Assembly (NCBI GenBank): GCA_002508545.1 | Contig: DAVH01000050.1 | Span: forward strand, 1 to 11,645 | Source: Methanomassiliicoccus sp. UBA6 | GTDB lineage: Archaea; Thermoplasmatota; Thermoplasmata; Methanomassiliicoccales; Methanomassiliicoccaceae | DNA: 11,645 bases | Reading direction: 5' to 3' | Part shown: one piece after another, positions 5,732 to 11,645 of the stretch | Position numbering within the stretch: position 1 is the first letter of the stretch | Layout of the letters: each line of letters begins with the position of its first letter | Translations under genes and position numbers: made by a program | The notes under the pieces: model-generated | Database searches by the model: none | What the model was told of the DNA's origin: nothing | What the model saw: the letters and a program-made list of their open reading frames with translations, nothing else

Positions 5732-6940
5732 ATGACCATGATTGACGTGAAGGCCATTGAGAAGGCCAAGGAGCACTTCGGCAAGATCCTCGAAGAGCAA
5801 TTGGCGAGGATCGAGGCGATGAGGTCCGCCCAGGACTGGGTCGACTACAGCGCGCTTAAGACCATCAAGATCGGCGTCTGCGGCGGGGATGGCATAGGGC
5901 CGTACATCTCCGAATCTGCCCGCACCGTCCTGGAAGCTCTGCTCGAGGACGAGGTCAAGAGCGGCAAGGTCGAGATCAGGACGATCGAAGGCCTCACCAT
6001 CGAGAATCGCGTCAAGGTCATGAAGGCCATCCCCGACGACGTGCTCGCCGAGATCAAGGAGTGCCACGTCGTGCTCAAGGGACCCACCACCACCCCGAAG
6101 AAGGGAGATCCGTGGCCGAACATCGAGAGCGCCAACGTGGCCATGAGGCGGGAGCTGGACCTCTTCGCCAACGTCCGGCCGGTCAAGGTGCCCGAGCTCG
6201 GGGTCGACTGGATGTTCTTCAGGGAGAACACCGAGGGCAGCTACGTCCTGGGCAGCAAGGGCGTGAACGTGACCGACGATCTGGGAATCGACTTCTGCGT
6301 CGCCACCACCCAGGGCACCGAGCGCATAATGCGGCTGGGGTTCGACTACGCCGCGAAGAACAACATCAACAAGGTTAGCGTGGTCACCAAGGCCAACGTG
6401 GTCAAGACCACCGACGGCAAGTTCCTGGCCGTCGCCGAGCAGGTGGCGAAAGATTATCCGCAGGTGAAGTGGGACGACTGGTTCATCGACATCATGACCG
6501 CCAAGCTAATCGACCCCTACCGCCGCAAGGACTTCAAGGTCATCGTCCTCCCCAACCTGTACGGGGACATCCTGACCGACGAGGCGGCCCAGATCCAGGG
6601 CGGGGTGGGCACCGCGGGGAGCGCCAACATCGGCAAGAGATACGCGATGTTCGAGGCCATCCACGGCTCCGCACCGCGCATGGTGGACGAGGGCCGGGCG
6701 CAGTACGCTGACCCGTCCTCGATGATCAAGGCCGCGGCCATGCTGCTTAACCACATCGGCTACGTGGAGAAGGCCCGCAGGCTGGAGATGGCCCTCGAGG
6801 TCTGCACCCAGTACGAGAAGCGCAAGGTCATGACCGGTCGGTCCAACGGCGCCACCGGGAACGAGTTCGCGCAGTACGTCCTGGATACCGTCAACGATCC
6901 GGGCCTGGAAAGCAAGTGGAGCAGCTACCAGAAGTCTTAG
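5732..6940 (+). CDS. icd: Isocitrate dehydrogenase, isocitrate/isopropylmalate dehydrogenase family
   Basis: This enzyme should oxidatively decarboxylate isocitrate to 2-oxoglutarate with NAD(P) and Mg or Mn, in the cytoplasm. The 402 residues include an N-terminal helical extension (1-42), then GDGIGP (52-57). The substrate loop S133-A-N135-V-A-M-R139 ... R149 matches the Ser/Asn/Arg pattern of isocitrate dehydrogenases (E. coli S113, N115, R119, R129), not the Leu-rich loop of isopropylmalate dehydrogenase. Further family residues are R164 (FRENTEG), Y171, K220, D253 and D279/D283 (LYGDILTDEAA). The coenzyme loop is HGSAP (311-315) followed by R316-M317, where E. coli has Lys-Tyr (NADP) and NAD enzymes have Asp-Ile. 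The basic residue suggests NADP, but this is not certain. The end TGRSNGATGNEF (368-379) is a variant of the usual C-terminal segment. It has a TATA box for a leaderless transcript, and the SdpI-family gene starts 10 bp after its stop. Confidence 0.88.
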   Translation: MTMIDVKAIEKAKEHFGKILEEQLARIEAMRSAQDWVDYSALKTIKIGVCGGDGIGPYISESARTVLEALLEDEVKSGKVEIRTIEGLTIENRVKVMKAIPDDVLAEIKECHVVLKGPTTTPKKGDPWPNIESANVAMRRELDLFANVRPVKVPELGVDWMFFRENTEGSYVLGSKGVNVTDDLGIDFCVATTQGTERIMRLGFDYAAKNNINKVSVVTKANVVKTTDGKFLAVAEQVAKDYPQVKWDDWFIDIMTAKLIDPYRRKDFKVIVLPNLYGDILTDEAAQIQGGVGTAGSANIGKRYAMFEAIHGSAPRMVDEGRAQYADPSSMIKAAAMLLNHIGYVEKARRLEMALEVCTQYEKRKVMTGRSNGATGNEFAQYVLDTVNDPGLESKWSSYQKS

Positions 6941-6950
6941 GCGTGGCAGC

Positions 6951-7289
6951 ATGGACATCACCGGGTTGGTCATCGGCCTGTTCAACGTCTCCATGGGCGT
7001 GCTGATCGTCGCCGTCGCCTACCCCCTGGCCAAGGGGAAGGTGAGCATGAACCACTGGTACGGCGTCAGGGTGCGCCAGTCCTTCGAGTCGGAGGAGAAG
7101 TGGTACAGGATCAACCGCTACGGGGGACGGCAGCTGATGATCTGGGGTGCGATCATCGCCGCGCTAGGCGCGGCCGCCATGTTCATCGACCTGGGGAGCC
7201 GGATGGAGCTGATGGTCATCTTCCTATTCGCTCCTCTCCTGGTGCTGATCCCCGCGGCCCGGTCCGTCCTCTACGCCCGGAAGGCGTGA
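6951..7289 (+). CDS. SdpI-family small membrane protein
   Basis: This 112-residue protein has three hydrophobic segments (about 5-27, 62-80 and 86-105). Between the first two it carries the SdpI signature: N34-H-W36-Y37-G38-V-R40, then S47-E48-E49-K-W51-Y52 and N55-R56-Y57-G58-G59. SdpI is known from Bacillus as the immunity protein to the SdpC toxin and a partner of the repressor SdpR. Most relatives, including archaeal ones, are orphan membrane proteins with no assigned job, and no toxin gene is visible nearby. It begins 10 bp after icd and is probably carried on the same transcript. No strong ribosome binding site is seen, so translation may depend on coupling. The family call rests on the central motif; the function is unknown. 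Confidence 0.8.
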   Translation: MDITGLVIGLFNVSMGVLIVAVAYPLAKGKVSMNHWYGVRVRQSFESEEKWYRINRYGGRQLMIWGAIIAALGAAAMFIDLGSRMELMVIFLFAPLLVLIPAARSVLYARKA

Positions 7290-7308
7290 GGCGGTGCTAG
7301 GGTGAGCA

Positions 7309-7316
7309 GTATTATC
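7309..7316 (+). promoter_or_regulatory. Possible TATA box before the sequon-rich surface protein
   Basis: GTATTATC stands out in the 41-bp gap after the SdpI gene. It is too close to the ATG at 7331 for a leaderless start there, but would begin a transcript near 7338. That lies just before GGTGGAG (7338-7344) and the in-frame ATG at 7349, so it bears on start choice for the next gene. Confidence 0.3.
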
Positions 7317-7330
7317 TAGGCCCTGGGCCG

Positions 7331-8305
7331 ATGACTCGGTGGAGCTGGATGGCGTTGTTCGGTGGGAGGTTGAGGCTGTCGGCGGCGGCCGTGGTGGTGG
7401 TCATCGTCATCATCATAGCCGGCGCGTCCCTGCCCCTGTTCCTCATCAATTTCCGGACCATATCGGTGGATGAGGTGAGCTCGGTCGCCCCCAACGGCAG
7501 CGGCCGCGTCGACCTCCAGGTCACCGCCACCGTCGGGGAGCTGGAGGTCGTCTTCCTCCCGATGGAGGGGGAGGCGGTCAGGGTCCGCTCGAACGTCCAG
7601 GGGAGCTCCAACATCTTCGGCAAGGACTCGCCCCTCCGGGTGGGCATCACCTCGGAGAACACCACCGACGCCCGGGGCGGGACGCAGTCGGTGAACGTCA
7701 CCCTGGATACCTATGCTCCCTGGCCGAACTACTCGCTCCGGATAGTAAGCTTTTCGATAGCGGTCAACGAGAACCTGCGGACCAGCCTCAACCTCAGCGT
7801 CACCACTGGCGGCATATCGCTCACCACCGCCCGCGGGGTCGCGCTCGAGAAGCTGGAGCTCAACTCCACGGCCAAGGGGGCGAAGGTGTCGCTGGATAAC
7901 GGGACCGTCCTGGACGGGGACATCAGGATACAGACCGCCACCGGCGGTTCGGCGCTGTCGTGGAACAACCTCACTGTGGTGGGCGACCGCAGCCTCACCC
8001 TCATCGAGTCCTCCGGCCCCATCAACGCGTCGTTCTGTCAGTCCGCGCCGATGGAGGGAAGCGTCAACATGACGGTCAAGGACACCCTGGGCGAGGTCCG
8101 GCTGAGGTTCGACCTCGCCGGCCAGGCGGCCGCGCGGGTGACCTGCGGGTGGAGCCTCGGAGACCCGAGGGTGGTGGACCGGGGCGGCTTCAGCGGCACC
8201 CCCACCTCCTTCTCATCGGACAACTATCCGAGCGATTCCCACTTCCGCGTGCAGGTCAACCAGACGATCGGCAACATCCGCGTGAACGGCCGCTGGACCC
8301 CGTGA
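7331..8305 (+). CDS. Membrane-anchored, sequon-rich extracellular beta protein, possibly toast-rack (DUF4097)-like
   Basis: I do not recognise this 324-residue protein with confidence. A short N-terminus with R3, R13 and R15 precedes one very hydrophobic helix (about 17-39), giving a signal anchor with the remainder outside the cell. The outer part is Thr/Ser/Val-rich and predicted beta. It has recurring turn-strand units: TVGELEVVF (67-75), TLGEVRLRF (252-260) and TIGNIRV (312-318), plus TTGGISL (158-164), ATGGSAL (203-209) and SSGPINA (227-233). This recalls the repetitive DUF4097/toast-rack beta fold; that is an inference. Eleven N-x-S/T sequons fall at N55, 110, 122, 133, 154, 178, 190, 213, 232, 246 and 310, pointing to a heavily N-glycosylated surface protein. 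C236 and C272 could form a disulfide. An in-frame ATG at 7349 (Met7) has GGTGGAG before it and may be the true start. The stop is 13 bp from the convergent phoU stop. Confidence 0.75.
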   Translation: MTRWSWMALFGGRLRLSAAAVVVVIVIIIAGASLPLFLINFRTISVDEVSSVAPNGSGRVDLQVTATVGELEVVFLPMEGEAVRVRSNVQGSSNIFGKDSPLRVGITSENTTDARGGTQSVNVTLDTYAPWPNYSLRIVSFSIAVNENLRTSLNLSVTTGGISLTTARGVALEKLELNSTAKGAKVSLDNGTVLDGDIRIQTATGGSALSWNNLTVVGDRSLTLIESSGPINASFCQSAPMEGSVNMTVKDTLGEVRLRFDLAGQAAARVTCGWSLGDPRVVDRGGFSGTPTSFSSDNYPSDSHFRVQVNQTIGNIRVNGRWTP

Positions 8306-8318
8306 GGCGGTCCGGTGC

Positions 8319-9083
8319 TCACTTCTCGTCCAGCGGGATGGTGTAGTACCCGTCGGTGGAGGTGACCTTCCGCTCCCGGTCATCGTCCGAGGGGGCGGCA
8401 TGGCCCGGTTTATGGCTCGAGCCCTTCCGGGCGTACGGGTCCAGCCTCGCGCCGGTCACCATGAACATCACCCGATCGCCGATGTTGCAGGAGTGGTCAG
8501 CGATCCGCTCGAGGTACCTGGCCACCAGTATGAAGTGCGTACCCGCGGTGATGTTGCGGGGGTCCTCGATCATGTAGGTGAGCGATTCCCGGAATATGGT
8601 GTTCCACAGCGAGTCGACCTCGTCGTCCCTGGCGAACAGCTCCCTCGCGGCCCGGTCGTCGCGGGCGACGAAGGCAGCGATGGAATCGGTGACCATGGCC
8701 ATGGACAGCTCGGCCATCAACGGCACGGTCACGATGCGCCGGAAGCTGCTGTCGAGATCACCATGATCGGAGAGCTCGGCGATGTCCCTGCCGTAGCGGC
8801 CGATGCGGTTGAGGTCGGTGATGATCTTCAGGCAGGTGGTTACCGTCCGCAGGTCGGACGCCACCGGCTGATGGAGGGCGACCAGCTCGATGCAGTGCTT
8901 CTCCACCATCTGCTCCTGCCGGTAGATATCGAGGTCCAGCCTGACCACTTCGTCCCTCAATGCCACATCGCTGGTCAGGAACGCCTGCACTCCTTTCCTC
9001 ACCATGTCCTTGGCCGTCTCGCCCATCTGCACGATCTCGCGGTCGAGCTGCTCCAGCTCCTCGGTGTATCGAACCCTGGTCAT
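8319..9083 (-). CDS. phoU: Phosphate transport system regulator PhoU
   Basis: PhoU is a peripheral regulator that restrains the Pst phosphate transporter when phosphate is plentiful. This 254-residue protein has the expected two three-helix repeats. In the second, YLERIADHSCNIGD (190-203) keeps the metal-binding E-x-x-x-D (E192, D196). In the first, DLNRIGRYGRDIA (90-102) has Asn92 and Arg96 where that motif would have Glu and Asp. HQPVASDLR (71-79) is also typical. A charged, probably disordered tail of about 40 residues (211-254) makes it longer than the usual 215-240. The start at 9083 shares one base with the pstB stop (TGATG), with GGAGG about 10 nt upstream, so translation is coupled. 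It is the last gene of the pst operon. No PhoB/PhoR-type two-component genes are in view. Confidence 0.93.
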   Translation of the reverse strand: MTRVRYTEELEQLDREIVQMGETAKDMVRKGVQAFLTSDVALRDEVVRLDLDIYRQEQMVEKHCIELVALHQPVASDLRTVTTCLKIITDLNRIGRYGRDIAELSDHGDLDSSFRRIVTVPLMAELSMAMVTDSIAAFVARDDRAARELFARDDEVDSLWNTIFRESLTYMIEDPRNITAGTHFILVARYLERIADHSCNIGDRVMFMVTGARLDPYARKGSSHKPGHAAPSDDDRERKVTSTDGYYTIPLDEK

Positions 9084-9835
9084 CAGCCCATCCTCCCGGT
9101 GATGTACTGCTCGGTCAGCTTCTCGTCCGGTTTCTCGAACAGCCGCTGGGTGTCCCCGTGCTCGATCAGCTCCCCCAGGTAGAAGAAGGCGGTGGTGTCG
9201 GCGACCCTCGCCGCCTGCTGCATGTTATGGGTCACGATGACCACGGTGTAATCGTTCTTGAGGTCGATGAGCAGGTCCTCGATCTTCGCCGTGGCGATGG
9301 GGTCCAGGGCGGAGCACGGCTCGTCGAACAGCACGATCTCTGGCTCGACCGCCAGCGCCCGGGCGATGCACAGCCTCTGCTGCTGCCCGCCCGAGAGGTT
9401 GTACGCCGACTTGTCCAGGCGGTCCTTGACCTCGTCCCACAGCGCCGCCCGGCGCAGCGAGCGCTCGACGATGGCGTCCAAGGCCTTCCTGTCCCTCACC
9501 CCGTGGATGCGTGGAGCGAACACGATGTTCTCGTAGATGGACTTGGGGAAGGGGTTGGGCTTCTGGAACACCATGCCGATCCGCTTCCTGATCTGGGTGA
9601 CGTCGATGTCCTCGCCGTACAGATCGTTGCCGTCGACCTTGATGCTGCCCTTGACCGAGCAACTGGGGATCGTGTCGTTCATCCGGTTGATCGTTCGTAT
9701 GAAAGTGCTCTTGCCGCAGCCCGACGGACCGATAATGGCCGTTATCCTCTTCCCTTCTATGTCCATGTTCACGTTCTTGAGCGCATGGTTCTTGTCGAAC
9801 CACACGTTCAGGTCCCTGACTTCTATCTGTGACAT
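9083..9835 (-). CDS. pstB: Phosphate ABC transporter ATP-binding protein PstB
   Basis: This is the ATPase that drives high-affinity phosphate import through PstC-PstA; two copies bind the inner face of the membrane. The 250 residues match the family's usual length. Walker A is GPSGCGKST (36-44), the Q-loop glutamine is Q91 in VFQKPNPFP, the ABC signature is LSGGQQQR (147-154), Walker B is IVLFDEP (167-173), the D-loop is SALD (175-178) and the switch histidine is H203. The QKPNPFP and RMND strings are characteristic of PstB rather than other importers. The start at 9835 has AGGTGG about 7 nt upstream and lies 3 bp after the pstA stop. The phoU start overlaps its stop by one base. All catalytic residues are present, so it should be active. 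Confidence 0.97.
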   Translation of the reverse strand: MSQIEVRDLNVWFDKNHALKNVNMDIEGKRITAIIGPSGCGKSTFIRTINRMNDTIPSCSVKGSIKVDGNDLYGEDIDVTQIRKRIGMVFQKPNPFPKSIYENIVFAPRIHGVRDRKALDAIVERSLRRAALWDEVKDRLDKSAYNLSGGQQQRLCIARALAVEPEIVLFDEPCSALDPIATAKIEDLLIDLKNDYTVVIVTHNMQQAARVADTTAFFYLGELIEHGDTQRLFEKPDEKLTEQYITGRMG

Positions 9836-9838
9836 TGA

Positions 9839-10690
9839 TTACCACCTGTACTTCTCTCTGTATCTCTTTCTGATCACTATCGCCACGATGTTCATCCCGA
9901 TGACCAGGGCCAGGAGCGCCAGCGCCGACCCGTACACCATGAGGTTGCCGGACATCCCGCTGATGGTCTGCGTCGCCACCGCGTAGATGTGGTAGGGCAG
10001 GGCCATGAACTGCGAGAACACCGAGCCGGGCGTGCCGGACATGTAGAACGCCACCCCGGTCAGCAGTATGGGGGCGGTCTCGCCGGCCGCGCGGGAAAGC
10101 GAGAGTATGACGCCGGTGAGGATCCCGGGCATGGCGTACGGGAGAACATGATGGCGCACCGTCTGCCACTTCGTGGCGCCCAGCGCCAGCGAGGCCTCCC
10201 GCACCGACGGCGGGACCGCCTGGATGGCCTCCCGCGCCGCCGCGATGATTATCGGCAGCACCAGCACCCCGAGGGTCAGCCCGGACGCCAGCAGGCTCCG
10301 CCCGAAGCCCAGGAAGTAGACGAACAGCCCGAGCCCCAGCAGCCCATACACGATCGATGGCACCCCGGCGAGGTTGGCGACCACGATGCGCCAGAAGGAG
10401 GCCATCCTCCCCTGCTTCTGGTATTCCACCAGGTACACCGCGGACAGCACGCCCACCGGGATGGCGAAGGCGGCCACGATGCCCATCAGGTACAGCGTGC
10501 CGATGAGCGGGGTGAAGATGCCCCCGCGGGTGTTCGACGCCCGGGGCGGCTCGGTCAGGAAGTCGAGGTCGATCGCCCCTATGCCGCCGATGAGCATGTA
10601 GGCGATGATGGTCACCAGCGCCATCACCACCAGCGCCCCGCAGCCCCGGAACAGCGCGAAATAGAGCTTCTCCCTGGACCGCCGGCTCAT
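9839..10690 (-). CDS. pstA: Phosphate ABC transporter permease PstA
   Basis: This is one of the two membrane channel subunits of the phosphate importer (283 residues, normal length). About six membrane helices are seen (roughly 17-39, 66-88, 103-129, 138-157, 186-212, 250-273). The EAA loop that docks onto PstB is REASLALGATKWQTVRHHVL (164-183). The open frame continues upstream to 11299, but that part is out-of-frame reading of pstC. The ATG at 10690 is chosen because GGAGG stands 7 nt upstream, it makes an ATGA overlap with the pstC stop, and the N-terminus then shows a basic segment before helix 1 as in relatives. It is translated together with pstC and pstB and forms a heterodimer with PstC. 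Confidence 0.96.
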   Translation of the reverse strand: MSRRSREKLYFALFRGCGALVVMALVTIIAYMLIGGIGAIDLDFLTEPPRASNTRGGIFTPLIGTLYLMGIVAAFAIPVGVLSAVYLVEYQKQGRMASFWRIVVANLAGVPSIVYGLLGLGLFVYFLGFGRSLLASGLTLGVLVLPIIIAAAREAIQAVPPSVREASLALGATKWQTVRHHVLPYAMPGILTGVILSLSRAAGETAPILLTGVAFYMSGTPGSVFSQFMALPYHIYAVATQTISGMSGNLMVYGSALALLALVIGMNIVAIVIRKRYREKYRW

Positions 10691-11625
10691 TGGTAGGCCT
10701 CCGAGAAGCGGCGCATCACCAGGTCGGCGATGGTGTTCATGATCAGCGTGATGATGAAGAGCACGGTCCCCACGGCGAACAGCGCGCTGTAATGGATGCT
10801 GCCCACCGCGGTCTCGCCCATCTCGATGGCGATGGTGGCGGTCATGGTCTGCACCCCGGAGAACGGGTCGAGGGTGAGCAGCGGGGTCTGGCTGACCGCC
10901 ATCAGCACGGCCATGGTCTCGCCGACCGCCCGCATGATCGACAGGATGATGGCGGCGACGATGCCGGACAGCGCCGCCGGGAGCACCACCGAGCGCATCG
11001 TCTCCCACCTCGTGGCTCCGAGGGCGTAAGCGGCCTCCCGGAGCTCCCGGGGCACCGAGGCGATGGCGTCCTCGGACAGGGTCACCATGATGGGGACCAT
11101 CATGACCGCGAGTATGATTCCGCCGTTGAGGGCAACGTACCCGCTGGAGAGCCCGAAGATGCCGGCCAGCCAGTCCTGAAGGATCAGGAGCGCGAACAGA
11201 CCGTACACCACTGACGGTATGCCGGCCAGGAGCTCGATCGCCGGCTTGAGGAACGCCCGCACCCGGGGATGAGCTATCTCCGCGAGGTAGATGGTGCACC
11301 CGATGCCGACGGGGATGGCGATGAGCGAGGCCAAGATGCTCACCAGGAAGGTCCCGGCGAGCAGCGGCAGCATGCCGAAGGCAGCGCGGATATGCGAGGT
11401 GGGGTCCCAGGAGGTGCCGAGAAGCATCTCGGCCAGACCTATGGACCGGAACGCGGGAACGGAGTTGAAGATTAGGAACCCGGCCACCATCAGGAGGGTG
11501 GACGCGGAGATGAGAGTGATGATGAGAAGAAGGGCGCGGGGGAGCCCTTCGAGCTCCCTGCGGGCCCCTGGCCTGGCGCGGAACGGCCGCAGGCCCTTGG
11601 TCATGTTGCTGAGATCGATGTTCAT
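10687..11625 (-). CDS. pstC: Phosphate ABC transporter permease PstC
   Basis: This is the second channel subunit of the phosphate importer (312 residues, normal length). A basic N-terminus (residues 10-30, many Arg) is followed by about six helices (roughly 30-54, 85-113, 128-152, 165-183, 216-243, 279-301). The region 55-80 is the family's periplasm-side loop. The EAA loop is ELREAAYALGATRWETMRSV (194-213), closely parallel to that of PstA. The start at 11625 has GGAG (11633-11636) 7 nt upstream. A second ATG at 11630 reads only two codons before a stop and is not the start. It is the first pst gene visible; the phosphate-binding protein PstS, expected upstream, would be outside the window. 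The 4-nt overlap with pstA shows coupled translation. Confidence 0.96.
   Translation of the reverse strand: MNIDLSNMTKGLRPFRARPGARRELEGLPRALLLIITLISASTLLMVAGFLIFNSVPAFRSIGLAEMLLGTSWDPTSHIRAAFGMLPLLAGTFLVSILASLIAIPVGIGCTIYLAEIAHPRVRAFLKPAIELLAGIPSVVYGLFALLILQDWLAGIFGLSSGYVALNGGIILAVMMVPIMVTLSEDAIASVPRELREAAYALGATRWETMRSVVLPAALSGIVAAIILSIMRAVGETMAVLMAVSQTPLLTLDPFSGVQTMTATIAIEMGETAVGSIHYSALFAVGTVLFIITLIMNTIADLVMRRFSEAYQ
10698..10702 (-). promoter_or_regulatory. Ribosome binding site fixing the pstA start
   Basis: GGAGG on the minus strand lies inside the 3' end of pstC, 7 nt before the ATG at 10690. It shows that pstA starts here and not further upstream in the longer open frame. Confidence 0.65.
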
Positions 11626-11645
11626 ACCATGTCTCCGGAGGTTAT

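Noticed and set aside
5476..5745. Plus-strand open frames of 89 and 64 codons in the intergenic region
   Set aside because: They have no ribosome binding site or family resemblance, and they cover dyads and the icd TATA box; one runs into the icd start in another frame.
9839..11299. A 486-residue pstA with a long N-terminal extension
   Set aside because: Residues before the ATG at 10690 are the antiphase reading of pstC; the GGAGG site and ATGA overlap mark the real start.
11622..11640. A two-codon open frame (ATG GTA TGA) and the palindrome CTCCGGAG before pstC
   Set aside because: A two-codon frame overlapping the pstC ATG is easily chance, and the palindrome mainly reflects the GGAG ribosome binding site.

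Overview
The window looks like part of a GC-rich archaeal chromosome. AT-rich TATA-like boxes lie about 26 nt upstream of the ATG of two genes (the MFS exporter and isocitrate dehydrogenase), as expected for leaderless archaeal transcripts. Other genes have GGAGG-type ribosome binding sites. One predicted surface protein is unusually dense in N-glycosylation sequons, and arginine is often encoded by AGG. A Thermoplasmata or Methanomassiliicoccales-like source would fit, but that is inference from style and not from a marker gene. No rRNA, tRNA, CRISPR array, transposase or integrase was seen.

Layout. (1) 1-2903, minus strand: an MFS exporter followed 28 bp later by a CopB-type (CPH motif) copper P-type ATPase that runs off the left edge of the window. 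(2) 2988-5381, minus strand: three genes of unknown function, namely a 445-residue protein with an internal tandem duplication that looks PH-like, a 113-residue protein made almost wholly of four zinc ribbons, and a 221-residue multi-ribbon protein whose start overlaps the previous stop by 4 nt. (3) 5382-5731: a 350-bp divergent intergenic region with several dyads and promoter-like boxes. (4) 5732-8305, plus strand: isocitrate dehydrogenase, a small SdpI-family membrane protein 10 bp later, and a membrane-anchored extracellular beta-rich protein with 11 sequons. (5) 8319-11625, minus strand: a tightly packed phosphate uptake operon pstC-pstA-pstB-phoU. Its usual first gene, pstS, would lie beyond the right edge.

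How the genes work together. The pst block is a complete ABC phosphate permease (two membrane subunits and one ATPase) with its PhoU regulator. Translational coupling is evident from overlaps of 4 and 1 nt and a gap of 3 nt. The copper ATPase and MFS gene look like an export pair. Isocitrate dehydrogenase supplies 2-oxoglutarate. The least familiar part is the zinc-ribbon/PH-like cluster with its divergent regulatory region; it is the best candidate here for something not yet described, although nothing in the sequence reveals its biochemical role.
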